The translations under genes and the position numbers were made by a program. From Bacillus sp. Marseille-P3661 (GTDB lineage: Bacteria; Bacillota; Bacilli; Bacillales; Bacillaceae_J), in NCBI RefSeq assembly GCF_900240995.1, contig NZ_LT965955.1, forward strand, positions 1-64,000: a stretch of DNA of 64,000 nucleotides, read 5' to 3'. Below are positions 39,893-52,284 of the stretch, one piece after another (the stretch's first letter is position 1; each line of letters begins with the position of its first letter). The notes below the pieces were generated by a model. The model was not told the DNA's origin. It did not search any database and saw nothing but the letters and a program-made list of their open reading frames with translations.

Positions 39893-40776
39893 GAGTAGGA
39901 GTTATCACTTTCATTTCTGCCACCAAGTAAACGAACAGCATAAACCTGATCACAAAAGCCCCTTAAACCATTATATATTCTTTGTAATCTTGATTGATAT
40001 TGTACCAATCCATAAACAGTTGGCCCACTACCACTCATTAATACCGCATCCGCTCCAAAACGCTCCATTTGCTGTCTTATTTGACGAACCTCTGGATAAA
40101 GTTCTAATGTCACACTTTCGAGAACATTACCAACATTTTGGCATATACCTTTAAAATCTTGGTTTTTAATCGCTGTGACCATTGCATCTATATCTGGATG
40201 GACGATATGATCTAATTTTAAGTTCCGGTAAATATCCGCGGTTGATACACCCATTGTTGGTTTTGCCAAAATGACATAGCAAGGCGGTGGTGAATCAATA
40301 TGTATAATTTTCTCGCCTCTTCCCGTGGCAATCGCAGTTCCTCCATATACGCAAAAAGAAACATCAGATCCAATTTCGGCTCCTAATTCTGCCAGCTTAT
40401 CAAGGCTTAGTCCTAGCCCCCATAACTTATTCAAACCTCTAAGTGTTGCTGCTGCATCACTACTACCTCCAGCTAAGCCTGCTGCTACCGGAATCACTTT
40501 TGTAATTGAGATTGCCACACCCCTATCTACACCGTAACGCTTTTTTAATAAGCTCGCTGCTTGATAAGCTAAATTCCGGTCATCTTCCGGCACAAAACGG
40601 TTCTCTGATACAATTTTAATAGTATCCTCTTCAAGCCCTTCAAGTTCAATTCGGTCAGCTAAATCAATCGTAGTCATGATCATCCTAACCTCATGGTAAC
40701 CGTCATCTCTTTTATGTAAAACATCTAAGGATAAATTAATTTTGGCTGGTGCTTTCACTAGTATTTTTTCGCCCAT
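39889..40776 (-). CDS. ispE: 4-diphosphocytidyl-2-C-methyl-D-erythritol kinase
   Basis: ATP-dependent step of the MEP pathway to isoprenoids. A GHMP kinase, with [12 protein letters not shown] near the N-terminus, the ATP loop [21 protein letters not shown] around residue 95, and [11 protein letters not shown] near the C-terminus. The ATG at 40776 has AGGTG nine bases upstream; the GTG four codons earlier lies in that site. Length 295 is slightly above the 289 I recall for B. subtilis. purR begins downstream from a promoter overlapping its end. Confidence 0.95.
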   Translation of the reverse strand: MGEKILVKAPAKINLSLDVLHKRDDGYHEVRMIMTTIDLADRIELEGLEEDTIKIVSENRFVPEDDRNLAYQAASLLKKRYGVDRGVAISITKVIPVAAGLAGGSSDAAATLRGLNKLWGLGLSLDKLAELGAEIGSDVSFCVYGGTAIATGRGEKIIHIDSPPPCYVILAKPTMGVSTADIYRNLKLDHIVHPDIDAMVTAIKNQDFKGICQNVGNVLESVTLELYPEVRQIRQQMERFGADAVLMSGSGPTVYGLVQYQSRLQRIYNGLRGFCDQVYAVRLLGGRNESDNSYS

Positions 40777-40855
40777 CCTTGTCTTCACCTACTTTTAACA
40801 ACTAAGATACTTCTGATATTGTATCATAAACAAACATTATAACCATTTTTATCCG

Positions 40856-40889
40856 AAAAAAAACCGAAGCTTTATAAAAAAGCTTCGGG
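40856..40889 (-). terminator. Terminator of sspF
   Basis: Stem CCGAAGCTTT/AAAGCTTCGG with an AT-rich loop, followed by eight T on the minus strand. Confidence 0.88.
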
Positions 40890-40921
40890 TCGTAGTTTAA
40901 ACACTTGGTATAAAGAACTCT

Positions 40922-41104
40922 TTATTGATTTTGCTGATTTACCAGGTTTTGTTGTGCAATCTCGACCGCACGTTTTACCATATTACCTGCTTGGCGGGCT
41001 GTAATGCCTCCCCACCCCTCAGTTTGAACCGTTTCATAAAATCCAAGTTCCTTTGCCAATTCCTCTTTAAAAGGTTCAGACATCAGACCTTTACGTCTAC
41101 TCAT
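40922..41104 (-). CDS. sspF: Small acid-soluble spore protein SspF
   Basis: A 60-residue DNA-binding spore protein of the alpha/beta SASP-like group. It has [20 protein letters not shown], the core recognised in this family, followed by [18 protein letters not shown]. The ATG is preceded by AAGGAGGCC. It has its own terminator. A sigma-G promoter is expected; a CATACTA at 41260-41266 could be its -10 but no good -35 stands at the right distance. Confidence 0.94.
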   Translation of the reverse strand: MSRRKGLMSEPFKEELAKELGFYETVQTEGWGGITARQAGNMVKRAVEIAQQNLVNQQNQ

Positions 41105-41330
41105 TAGAATATGGCCTCCTTCATAGAAAAGCTTCGCTTTCCGCCAAAGTACTATTGACTAAAGCCTTAATCCCTAATGGTCTTGCCTTAAGGACCCTTT
41201 TCCTTGTACCATCTACGAGCTACATCTGAAAAGTGTTGTATAATAAACTACGACAGTATTAGTATGTGATTCCTACCATTCCCAATATGTATAACCACCC
41301 CTGCCATTGTTTGGGATTCTATGTACATAT

Positions 41331-41375
41331 AAGAAAACACGTAATTTCCAAAGAAGGAAGTTACGTGTTTTCTTA
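41331..41375 (-). terminator. Terminator of veg
   Basis: Long stem AAGAAAACACGTAA/TTACGTGTTTTCTT with an internal mismatch, between the veg stop and sspF. The rest of 41105-41330 shows nothing clear. Confidence 0.75.
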
Positions 41376-41435
41376 TACTATCGTACATAATGAAATTTCT
41401 TAAAGCAATAAAACAAGCAGTAAGATTAATTTACT

Positions 41436-41705
41436 CTACTGCCCACTTAATGCCATGCTACCTGTATTTTCATCCAAAAATGTTAACTCAACTGTTTCTG
41501 TCAACACATCTGCATAACTATAAGAAACACGTTCAAATGCATTCTCATGCTGATCAAGTTCAATGATAAAAACAGAAGGATATGTTTCAGCTAACACTCC
41601 AGAACGTTCAATAGTTTTTCGACGTCCTCCATTTGCTTTTAATGTAAGACGTTTACCAAGATTACTGTCAAGATTGCGCTTAATGTCCAACAAAGTTTTT
41701 CCCAT
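41436..41705 (-). CDS. veg: Veg protein
   Basis: A small, highly expressed protein of Firmicutes, linked in B. subtilis to biofilm formation by interfering with SinR. The 89 residues from the ATG at 41705 (GAGGTG six bases upstream) show the family pattern: [41 protein letters not shown] and [24 protein letters not shown] three codons earlier is part of the ribosome site. Confidence 0.95.
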   Translation of the reverse strand: MGKTLLDIKRNLDSNLGKRLTLKANGGRRKTIERSGVLAETYPSVFIIELDQHENAFERVSYSYADVLTETVELTFLDENTGSMALSGQ

Positions 41706-41895
41706 TCGCTCCACCTCACTATTACATTATAACACCACAGCCCCACTTAGTCAAATACAAAATTAAAATTATATCAGTGAATTATTTTAACTGTCAATGG
41801 GTTTTTGGCTATTCCTTTAGTTTTTTTTCTAATTTATCACTATTCTGCCCTAGTTTTACATAATTATGTATAATTCGACTATATTTTCAATGCAT

Positions 41896-41937
41896 TAAAA
41901 AACTCTAATGGCCTACAGTACCACTAGAGGTTTTTTT
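41896..41937 (-). terminator. Terminator of yabG (possibly two-way)
   Basis: Stem CCTCTAGTGG/CCATTAGAG with T-runs on both strands, between the yabG stop and veg. Confidence 0.75.
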
Positions 41938-42012
41938 CATATTGCAACTAGCACAAAGTTATATTATTAAAATAAACGTCTGCTTAAATTAACCAGTTCT
42001 GTATATTCTATG

Positions 42013-42873
42013 TTATTCATCATGACGATAAGGCATACCAATTCGAAGTAAGCCCTTGGTTTCGATGCCACCTAACCCTTTCTCGCCAGTTAAAGTATTA
42101 CGGATGACATCCCATACATTTATATGATCCTTAATAGGGGTATAACTGATTTTAGCCACAATATAAACAGGGTCTAACGCATGGATATTCACCCTTGTTG
42201 GCGAACTTGCAAAATTGGCGCCTGCTCTTATTAATGATTCAAAGTGAGATTGACAAGCTCCAGCGAAAATGACAAGCTGATCTAAGGAAGGCACCCTTTT
42301 TCGTGCTTCATTCACAGTTTGAACAAAATATTTTGAGTGCCGGTAGGCCTTTAAGTCACTCAGCTTGCCCTTTGATTTTAAATAGGCATCATGTCCTGTT
42401 ACAACAAGTATATCAGGTCTGATTTGCTCAATTAACGCTCCAACCTTTTCTGGCATTTGCTTTTCACTTAAATGCACCCCGAAAATTGGTACACCAAGTC
42501 GCTCATACAGTGCTCTACATTTCTGAAGGTAAACAGGGTCACCATCCAAATGTAATACACGACCCGGAAGTTGAAAATATGAATGGTCATGACTGTAGCC
42601 ATTCGAAGCACTGTATTCACTACGCTGCCTAATTAAATGATAATCCTGTCGAAATAGCCGGTAGGATTGATCTTCTTTTTCCTTTTCTTTTCTTTGCCGG
42701 CTTTTATACTCAACATCGTTTAAATGAACTAAATCTGAAAGCGGAGCATCCGCAATAAGACGAACATCTTCACCAAATAAAATTGCATATGAGTCGTTAA
42801 TCTCAGTAACTCTAAAGAGTAAATCTTGCTTATATGATTTTCGGGTCACAATATCCCCTACTTTAATGTCCAT
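42013..42873 (-). CDS. yabG: Sporulation-specific protease YabG
   Basis: Coat-associated protease that trims SpoIVA, SafA and other coat proteins. The 286-residue protein starts with KVGDIVTRKSYKQDLLFRV, a small barrel-like region, and holds the segments RVLHLDGDPVYL, IRPDILVVTGHDAY, and VIFAGACQSHFE with a cysteine in a conserved position of the peptidase family. The ATG at 42873 has GGAGGGG upstream; an earlier in-frame start gives ten extra residues without family match. A sigma-K promoter precedes it. Confidence 0.94.
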   Translation of the reverse strand: MDIKVGDIVTRKSYKQDLLFRVTEINDSYAILFGEDVRLIADAPLSDLVHLNDVEYKSRQRKEKEKEDQSYRLFRQDYHLIRQRSEYSASNGYSHDHSYFQLPGRVLHLDGDPVYLQKCRALYERLGVPIFGVHLSEKQMPEKVGALIEQIRPDILVVTGHDAYLKSKGKLSDLKAYRHSKYFVQTVNEARKRVPSLDQLVIFAGACQSHFESLIRAGANFASSPTRVNIHALDPVYIVAKISYTPIKDHINVWDVIRNTLTGEKGLGGIETKGLLRIGMPYRHDE

Positions 42874-42930
42874 TTTTCCCCTCCTATCGCATGAGCGCCA
42901 CACGATGCTAAAAGCGTTAAGGTCCTCTTA

Positions 42931-42957
42931 TAGCCTATGTTTTAGAGGGGAAAATGT
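42931..42957 (-). promoter_or_regulatory. Sigma-K promoter of yabG
   Basis: CATAGGCTA at 42931-42939 fits the sigma-K -10 (CATANNNTA) fully and AC stands 16 bp upstream at 42956-42957. yabG is transcribed by sigma-K in the B. subtilis mother cell, in agreement. Confidence 0.75.
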
Positions 42958-43007
42958 GTTTAATTCGATAAGATTTAATTAGGCCTTAAATTATTGAATA
43001 CCATTCT

Positions 43008-44445
<1,438 letters not shown>

Positions 44446-44522
44446 TATTTCCTCCAAAAATGAAACCTTTCATTCAATGCATCGTCTAATATATAGACAG
44501 TATAAGCTAAATTTCAAAAATT

Positions 44523-44553
44523 AAAAAACACAGAGGTGTCACTCCCCTGTGTA
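44523..44553 (-). terminator. Terminator of yabE
   Basis: Stem ACACAGGGG/CCTCTGTGT-type with a short loop, followed by TTTTTTAATT on the minus strand. Confidence 0.85.
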
Positions 44554-44564
44554 CGTATTTACAA

Positions 44565-45725
44565 TCACTCTAATAACTTAATTAGTACCTTCTTCCTCCC
44601 ATATTTTCTAACAGTGTCGGAATCAGGAATAAATAAATCTATTTTATGGCCTTTAATAGCACCACCAGTATCGCCAGCGATAGCATGTCCGTATCCTTCA
44701 ACCCATACTTTTGTCCCCAACGGTATCACATTCGGGTCAACAGCTATAACTTTTTGATCAGGATTTTTCCTAAGATTAATTCCTGTAGCTGTTATACCTG
44801 AACAACCATTACAATAAGCAGTATAGGCTGTTGATGTTACATAAAATTCTTTGGTTGAAATAACGTCTGAACTACGTGCAATTTGTGGTTGAGCAGGCTT
44901 AACCCCTACAGCGACCACTTTGTCCTTGCTATCTCTTACCTTTTCTTTGCCAATTAATGTTCTTGAAACTTCAACTCCATTTTCAAGAATAACCTCATAA
45001 CGGTGCTCTTCAAGACCCTTTTGTCCTTTTTCAATGACTTTTTCAGTTCCTGTAGTTAAAGATGTATCTTTTCGTGTAACAACAGCATAATCAATCGGAA
45101 CTTCCACAACATCGGTGACCTTTTCTACGCGGACAACATTTATTATCATATTTTCTGTGACTTGACTGTTAGATTCTGGTTCCACTCGATCAAGTCCGCT
45201 TAGTGTAATTTCTTGTTGCTTCAAAAGGTCAGCGACAGTAGTCGAAGTCGTCCAAACTTCTTTTTCCTCTTTCGCAGTTTTTAGTACTACAGGGAAAGCA
45301 GCTTCTACGATAATTTCGGTAGTTTGATTAAGCTCTGTATCTATACTGGGACTAATTTTATCATGCTCACCTAAGACAATTTGCTGCTCTTTCACAAATT
45401 CCCCAACTGTTTTGGCAGTTGACCATATCGTCTTTATTTCTCCATTTTGGCTTAACTGTATTGGATGAGCTGGATCCCAAGTTACTTTAGCTATGTTAGT
45501 TAATGCTGCATCCAGAGACGGGTCTACCCTATCTTCTTCGATAACATTCACATCTAGTTCAGCCAATAATTGTTTCACTGTGTTGGCGTGGGTTCGAACA
45601 TGTTCTTCTTCCCCGTTTAGCACAACCGTGATTGGCTGCTTTGTGCCTTCATAAGCAAGTATCCCAATCAGAAAGATTACTAGAATGCTTGCAAAGATGG
45701 CTTTTTGTTTTCCAGATTTTAGCAC
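44565..45725 (-). CDS. yabE: Cell-wall-acting Rpf-like protein YabE (DUF348, G5 and 3D domains)
   Basis: Predicted surface murein-active protein of the Rpf/Sps group. It has an N-terminal membrane segment (about residues 10-27, likely uncleaved signal), three DUF348 repeats (VVLNGEEEHVRTHANTVKQLL and two more to about residue 205), a G5 domain (VVEVPIDYAV ... KEKVRDSKDKVVAVG), and a C-terminal 3D domain with its three aspartates (VDPNVIPLG, AGDTGGAIKG, IDLFIPD). GTG at 45725 has GGAGG seven bases upstream and is preferred to an ATG two codons earlier that is only one base from it. Confidence 0.92.
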   Translation of the reverse strand: MLKSGKQKAIFASILVIFLIGILAYEGTKQPITVVLNGEEEHVRTHANTVKQLLAELDVNVIEEDRVDPSLDAALTNIAKVTWDPAHPIQLSQNGEIKTIWSTAKTVGEFVKEQQIVLGEHDKISPSIDTELNQTTEIIVEAAFPVVLKTAKEEKEVWTTSTTVADLLKQQEITLSGLDRVEPESNSQVTENMIINVVRVEKVTDVVEVPIDYAVVTRKDTSLTTGTEKVIEKGQKGLEEHRYEVILENGVEVSRTLIGKEKVRDSKDKVVAVGVKPAQPQIARSSDVISTKEFYVTSTAYTAYCNGCSGITATGINLRKNPDQKVIAVDPNVIPLGTKVWVEGYGHAIAGDTGGAIKGHKIDLFIPDSDTVRKYGRKKVLIKLLE

Positions 45726-45751
45726 GACCATGCCTCCTTCTTACGGAGTGA

Positions 45752-45781
45752 ATTATATCCAACGTTTTTATATATTGTCAA
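45752..45781 (-). promoter_or_regulatory. Sigma-A promoter of yabE
   Basis: TTGACA at 45776-45781, 18 bp, TATAAT at 45752-45757, close to the start. The rest of the 341-bp gap to tatD (45782-46033) shows no riboswitch that I recognise; a c-di-AMP type element was looked for and not seen. Confidence 0.75.
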
Positions 45782-46033
45782 CTACAAATTACCACCCCTA
45801 TCCTATTGACAAACTTTCAAATATAAAATTTAACTCTATGTTTACAAATGATAAATGCTTATCCATTAAAAATCTAGTCAAAAATATCGACACGAAATTT
45901 CGCCATCGGTGAAAAATGAACTAGTATGAAATTCAAATGTCGATTCATTGCCCTTCTAAGTTGTTCCTACTTTATCAGCTTCCGAGGAGAGAGACATTGT
46001 CCCATGAGGTTGAAGGTTTCATTAAGTAAGAGA

Positions 46034-46060
46034 AATAAAAGAAGGAACACCTTTGTTCCT
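46034..46060 (-). terminator. Terminator of tatD
   Basis: Stem AGGAAC/GTTCCT-type with a 6-base loop and a T-rich tail (TTCTTTTATTT) on the minus strand, just past the tatD stop. Confidence 0.7.
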
Positions 46061-46072
46061 CCCCTTCGAAAA

Positions 46073-46840
46073 TTATGTTATTTGAAATAGTTTTTTTGCA
46101 TTTTCTGTTGTTTTTTGAGCAACTTCTTCAAAACTAATTCCTTTTAGCTCCGCAACTTGTTCTGCAACAAGTCTTACAAATGCAGGCTCGTTTCTTTGGC
46201 CACGATGTGGATGCGGTGTTAGAAATGGACAGTCAGTCTCAATCAATAATTTATCCAATGGAATTTTAGTAACTACCTCTTTTGGCTTTTTTGCATTTTT
46301 AAAGGTAACCGGTCCTCCAAAGGATATGTAAAAATTCATATTTATGCATTCTTGCGCTGTTTCAGTGCTACCACTAAAACAATGCATAATACCGCCTACT
46401 TCTTTTGCATTTTCTTCTTTAAGTATTTCAACAATATCTAATGTAGCCTCGCGGTTGTGGATGATAATCGGAAGTTTAACTTTTTTAGCTATGTTTATTT
46501 GTTTTCTAAAAACCTCTTTCTGGATCTCTTTAGGTGATTTATCCCAATAATAATCTAACCCCATCTCTCCTACAGCTACAACCTTTGGATGGCTGCATAA
46601 ACTTTCAATCCACTCTAAATCTTCTTCTTTCATATCAATTGCGTCAACTGGATGCCAGCCAACGGCTGCGTATATGAAATCATAGCTTTCTGCTATTTTA
46701 ATTGCTCCATTTATCGTTTCACGATCAAAACCTACAACTACCATATTGGTGACACCGTCTGCTTGAGCACGGCTGATAACCTCATCTAGATCCTCTTCGT
46801 ATTGTCTTGCATTGAGATGCACATGTGTATCAAATAACAT
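46073..46840 (-). CDS. tatD: TatD-family metal-dependent deoxyribonuclease (YabD)
   Basis: Metal-dependent hydrolase of the TatD family, with 3'-5' nuclease activity in relatives. The TIM barrel has the metal ligands DTHVHL at the start, GEMGLDYYWD near residue 90, IIIHNREA, HCFSGS near 155, and ETDCPFLTP near 203. Length 255 is normal. It follows metS, from which it is separated by a terminator. Confidence 0.95.
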   Translation of the reverse strand: MLFDTHVHLNARQYEEDLDEVISRAQADGVTNMVVVGFDRETINGAIKIAESYDFIYAAVGWHPVDAIDMKEEDLEWIESLCSHPKVVAVGEMGLDYYWDKSPKEIQKEVFRKQINIAKKVKLPIIIHNREATLDIVEILKEENAKEVGGIMHCFSGSTETAQECINMNFYISFGGPVTFKNAKKPKEVVTKIPLDKLLIETDCPFLTPHPHRGQRNEPAFVRLVAEQVAELKGISFEEVAQKTTENAKKLFQIT

Positions 46841-46871
46841 GATAAAACTCCTTTCCAGATAAACTAATTAG

Positions 46872-46909
46872 AAAAAGGGAGTTCTAGTATAATGCCGCTT
46901 GAACTCCCT
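46872..46909 (-). terminator. Terminator of metS
   Basis: Stem GGGAGTTC/GAACTCCC with a longer AT-rich loop, followed by TTTTTC on the minus strand. Confidence 0.8.
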
Positions 46910-46947
46910 TCTTCAATTAACCTACTTGTAAAATTGAATGTTTCTAG

Positions 46948-48930
<1,983 letters not shown>

Positions 48931-49235
48931 TCATATCATTCTTTTCCTATATATTAACGTTCTTCCATACTATCACCAAAATATACCTAATCTAACGTAA
49001 GAATGTCAAGAACATCAAAAACAGCTTCCAACAATTGTCGAATTAAATGTTGGATTTTGTCGACTCATTGTATGTTATTATTTTAGTAAATATTGAGCGT
49101 ACTTTGATAAAAATTTATTTATTCATCAAAACCTTATTAAAATAGTAAAAATAGTGAAAGCAGATAATATAAGGTTTTTTATTGGTTTAAAATTACATTT
49201 TTTTATAAATTCTACACTTTTTTACAAAAAGCCAA

Positions 49236-49297
49236 TTGACTGCTTTTGGAAATCTAGTTATAATAAAAACATGTTACTGATGTCGAAAAATGACGAA
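49236..49297 (+). promoter_or_regulatory. abrB promoter with tandem Spo0A boxes
   Basis: TTGACT at 49236-49241, 17 bp, and TATAAT at 49259-49264. About 17 bp downstream are two boxes, TGTCGAA at 49281-49287 and TGACGAA at 49291-49297, ten bp apart, in the same arrangement as the Spo0A repression site of B. subtilis abrB. Further Spo0A-like boxes lie at 49036 and 49058. The remaining part of the 410-bp metS-abrB gap is AT-rich without other features. Confidence 0.85.
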
Positions 49298-49328
49298 ATA
49301 GATAAATAAATTTTATTAATAGAGGAGA

Positions 49329-49622
49329 ATGGCAAAAATGAAATCTACTGGTATTGTACGTAAAGTTGATGAATTAGGTCGTGTAGTAATCCCTATCGAA
49401 TTACGCCGTACGCTAGGCATCGCTGAAAAAGATGCTCTTGAAATTTACGTTGATGATGATCGTATCGTTTTAAAAAAATACAAGCCTAATATGACTTGCA
49501 ACGTAACCGGAGAAGTTTCAGACGATAACTTTGCACTTGTTAACGGAAAAATTGTATTAAGCCGTGAAGGTGCAGAAATGCTATTAAAAGAACTTCAAGA
49601 AAATTTAAGTGTAGCTAAGTAA
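49329..49622 (+). CDS. abrB: Transition-state regulator AbrB
   Basis: DNA-binding global repressor of stationary-phase genes. The 97-residue protein has the AbrB N-terminal domain (MKSTGIVRKVDELGRVVIPI, RRTLGIAEKDALEIYVDD) and a C-terminal multimerisation part. It is the only gene on the plus strand. An alternative ATG three codons later (49338) has better spacing from the GAGGAG and may be the real start. Repression by Spo0A is suggested by the boxes upstream. Confidence 0.96.
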   Translation: MAKMKSTGIVRKVDELGRVVIPIELRRTLGIAEKDALEIYVDDDRIVLKKYKPNMTCNVTGEVSDDNFALVNGKIVLSREGAEMLLKELQENLSVAK

Positions 49623-49646
49623 ATTACTAGTTTAATAAATTCAAAG

Positions 49647-49671
49647 ACTGTCCTTTAGGGCAGTTTTTTTA
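49647..49671 (+). terminator. Terminator of abrB
   Basis: Stem ACTGTCC/GGGCAGT with loop TTTA, followed by seven T. Confidence 0.88.
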
Positions 49672-49750
49672 TTTCGATAAATACAATGATGGTGTAAGGA
49701 TTTAACTCTTCTCTTTACAAAAGAGCATTTATTATAGCTCACTTGAGACA

Positions 49751-49783
49751 AAAAAAAACTAGACACATTAGTGTACTAGTTTC
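49751..49783 (-). terminator. Terminator of the yabB-yazA-rsmI operon
   Basis: Stem AAACTAGTACAC/GTGTCTAGTTT with loop TAAT and a run of T on the minus strand, directly after the rsmI stop. Confidence 0.85.
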
Positions 49784-50675
49784 ACGCATCGTCCGTTTCT
49801 ATATGATAAGCTTGGTATACATCCCTTTTTGGTACGCCACGATCATCCGCTGCTTTTTTAATAGCATCCTTAGATTTAAGCCCCTTTTCTTCTATATAAA
49901 ATTCGACATGGTTTTTTACCGATAAATGGCTCCACCAACTATTGTCATCTTTTGTAAGATCATGCTCAGCTGCACCTCCTACAATTAAACAAAATTCACC
50001 TCTTACTTCACCTTGCTCAGACCATTGTAATGCTTCGTTTACTGTACCACGTATAAATTCCTCAAATTTTTTGGTGAGTTCTCTTGATAGAACAATTTCT
50101 CTATCACCCCATACTTCTTGAATTGCTTTTAATGTTTCTTTCAATCGATGAGGTGCTTCGTAAAAAATAATGGGCATCTGCAGTAATTTTAAACTTTGGA
50201 GCTGCTCTTTCCTCTCTTTTTTTCCACGAGGTAAAAAACCATGAAAGTAAAAATGATCCGTAGGCAGACCAGAGGCAACAAGTGCTGTTAACGCTGCATT
50301 AGCACCAGGTAAAGGAATGACAGATATATCTTTTGCTAATGCTTCAACAACCAAATCATAGCCTGGATCAGATATAGCAGGCATCCCCGCATCACTTACA
50401 AGTGCTATTGTTTTTTCTTCTTCTTCAATCGCTTGAATAAGTCGCTTGCCACTCTCACGTTTATTATGTTCATAATAGCTTGTTAAAGGAGTGTCTATTT
50501 CAAAATGGTTAAGTAATTTCTTTGTTTGACGTGTATCCTCCGCGGCAATTAGATCAACTTCTTTTAAAATACGAATTGCACGAAATGTCATATCTTCAAG
50601 ATTGCCAATTGGAGTTGGTACTAAATATAAGGCCCCCTTACTGCCCCGATTAAAGCTTTTTTGCTGCCTGATCAC
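49782..50675 (-). CDS. rsmI: 16S rRNA 2'-O-ribose methyltransferase RsmI
   Basis: Methylates the 2'-hydroxyl of C1402 in 16S rRNA. It has the family's N-terminal LYLVPTPIGNLEDMTFRA, AAEDTRQTKKLLNHF, SDAGMPAISDPGYDLV and FHGFLPRGKKERKEQL motifs, in 297 residues. The start is GTG with GAGGAG eight bases upstream. It overlaps yazA by 4 bp. Confidence 0.96.
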   Translation of the reverse strand: MIRQQKSFNRGSKGALYLVPTPIGNLEDMTFRAIRILKEVDLIAAEDTRQTKKLLNHFEIDTPLTSYYEHNKRESGKRLIQAIEEEEKTIALVSDAGMPAISDPGYDLVVEALAKDISVIPLPGANAALTALVASGLPTDHFYFHGFLPRGKKERKEQLQSLKLLQMPIIFYEAPHRLKETLKAIQEVWGDREIVLSRELTKKFEEFIRGTVNEALQWSEQGEVRGEFCLIVGGAAEHDLTKDDNSWWSHLSVKNHVEFYIEEKGLKSKDAIKKAADDRGVPKRDVYQAYHIETDDA

Positions 50676-50950
50676 AAAACATTCTCCTCTTTATCATTAT
50701 TCAAGTTGACGTATTGTTCCTTTTGATGTCTCGTTAATTGTTTAATGCGATATTCTTCTTGCATTGCTGCTGTCTTAGAATTGAATGAGCGGGAATAAAT
50801 CAACTTAACGGGTATCCGTCCCCTTGTATACTTTGCGCCCTTACCTGATTGGTGTTTGTCTAATCTTTTTTCTAAGTTATTTGTATAACCAGTGTAATAC
50901 GTTCCATCATTGCACTCTAATATGTAAATATAATGCTTATTATTTTCCAT
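50672..50950 (-). CDS. yazA: GIY-YIG domain protein, UPF0213 family (YazA)
   Basis: A small protein (92 residues from the ATG at 50950) made of a single GIY-YIG nuclease-type domain: [27 protein letters not shown] with the conserved YIY, YTGYT and arginine, and a [11 protein letters not shown] segment. Function in vivo is not known to me. The start overlaps the 3' end of yabB by 11 bp and has no strong ribosome site, so translation is probably coupled. Earlier in-frame starts give residues not shared by the family. Confidence 0.9.
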   Translation of the reverse strand: MENNKHYIYILECNDGTYYTGYTNNLEKRLDKHQSGKGAKYTRGRIPVKLIYSRSFNSKTAAMQEEYRIKQLTRHQKEQYVNLNNDKEENVL

Positions 50951-51680
50951 ACAAAATTTGATGCATCTCCTCTGTGTACTGATTATCTTCATTATACACA
51001 TATAAAGGGGGTAAAATTTTTAAATCAGGTTTGCCGTGCTTTATTCCTTCAATTAATAAAGTGTTCGCCTCTTTGCCAACCTTAGGATACACAAACCTTA
51101 GCCGTTTCGGTTCAATTTTATATGTTCGCATTAACGTAATAATATCAACAAGGCGTCCTGGGCGATGCACAAATGCAACTTTCCCACCTTGGCGAACTAA
51201 CTGACTACATACCCGAACAACATCTTCTAGGGTACAGTATATTTCATGACGTGCAATAGCTAAATGAGGGTTTTCATTATATTCCTCTTTACTTGGAGTT
51301 GGAAAATAAGGTGGATTGCATGTAACAACATCAAACTGATTATGCCCTAATTGCAACGGCATATCCTTAAGATCACCATGCATAACTGATATCCTATCGT
51401 CTAGATTATTGACTGCAATACTTCGGAGTGCCATATCAAAAAGACGCTCTTGTATTTCAACACCCAATATTGTTCCTTTTGTTCGCTCGCTTAAAAGTAA
51501 AGGAATTACTGCATTTCCTGTACAAAGGTCAAGCAGTTTTCCCTTTTGAATTGGTACGTATACAAAATCCGCTAACAAAACTGCATCTAGTGAAAATGCA
51601 AAAACTGATGGACTTTGAACAATTCTCATTCTCTCATCTAGTAAATAATCCAAACGTTCATCTTCTCTTAATTCAATCAT
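50940..51680 (-). CDS. yabB: SAM-dependent methyltransferase YabB (TrmN6-like)
   Basis: Likely N6-adenine methyltransferase for tRNA, of the TrmN6/YfiC type. The SAM motif [16 protein letters not shown] is near residue 48, and the catalytic NPPYF motif appears as [10 protein letters not shown] near residue 124. Length 246 agrees with B. subtilis YabB. The tRNA target is inferred from the family. It starts a three-gene operon with yazA and rsmI. Confidence 0.9.
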   Translation of the reverse strand: MIELREDERLDYLLDERMRIVQSPSVFAFSLDAVLLADFVYVPIQKGKLLDLCTGNAVIPLLLSERTKGTILGVEIQERLFDMALRSIAVNNLDDRISVMHGDLKDMPLQLGHNQFDVVTCNPPYFPTPSKEEYNENPHLAIARHEIYCTLEDVVRVCSQLVRQGGKVAFVHRPGRLVDIITLMRTYKIEPKRLRFVYPKVGKEANTLLIEGIKHGKPDLKILPPLYVYNEDNQYTEEMHQILYGK

Positions 51681-51798
51681 TATTTTTCCCTTTCAAAAAC
51701 ACTTAATAGTTAAAATTCATTTTATATTCATAGACATATGTAAATAACTTAACATTATTAAAACAGTTTCTTTCTTACCATTCCCATTTTAATGTGTT

Positions 51799-51826
51799 AA
51801 AAAACCTTTCCTTGTAAAAGGAAAGG
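51799..51826 (-). terminator. Terminator of the tmk-yabA side operon
   Basis: Perfect stem CCTTTCCTT/AAGGAAAGG with a 4-base loop and TTTTTT on the minus strand, past yabA. It separates yabA from yabB. Confidence 0.88.
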
Positions 51827-51898
51827 CACTAGTAATTGTAATTATTTTTAAAGAGTATAATCATTGTGATATGAATCGATACGGAACCGATGGAAGTT

Positions 51899-52258
51899 TT
51901 ATTTCTTATTTAAAAAAGATAAGCAGAATAAGCAATCTCCATCTGTCCGTAAACTACCATAATGTACATTACAAATATGGAAACCTTCTTGGTAAAGTCG
52001 GGCAAGGTTATCATACCCTTCACCTACATCCACATTTGACTTTTCTTTCTTTGTAGTCTTTTGATGAGTGTTTTTTCTTGGTGGCAACTCTTCTTCTTTT
52101 TCTAACCGTTGTCTTAAGTGATGGTTTTCCATCTTTAATTGGTGATTTTCTTCTAATAGCTCGGCTAAATGAGCTTTGAATTCAACCAATTGTTTATACA
52201 ATTCGCCTATTTGTTCTTCCATATTAATAGCTTGATCAAATAATTGCTTTTTTTCCAC
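51899..52258 (-). CDS. yabA: Replication initiation control protein YabA
   Basis: Inhibits over-initiation by binding DnaA and DnaN. Residues 1-60 form a leucine-zipper coiled coil ([19 protein letters not shown] ... [13 protein letters not shown]), then a linker, then a C-terminal zinc domain with HICNVHYG and DCLFC. GTG at 52258 with GAGGTG six bases upstream gives 119 residues, the same as I recall for B. subtilis; a TTG five codons earlier is inside the ribosome site. Confidence 0.95.
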   Translation of the reverse strand: MEKKQLFDQAINMEEQIGELYKQLVEFKAHLAELLEENHQLKMENHHLRQRLEKEEELPPRKNTHQKTTKKEKSNVDVGEGYDNLARLYQEGFHICNVHYGSLRTDGDCLFCLSFLNKK

Positions 52259-52284
52259 CGTATTCCACCTCAATTGTTCTGCGG

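Noticed and set aside
45782-46033. c-di-AMP (ydaO-type) riboswitch upstream of yabE
   Set aside because: Considered because such switches precede some cell-wall genes, but the conserved blocks are not present and a sigma-A promoter lies directly next to the start.
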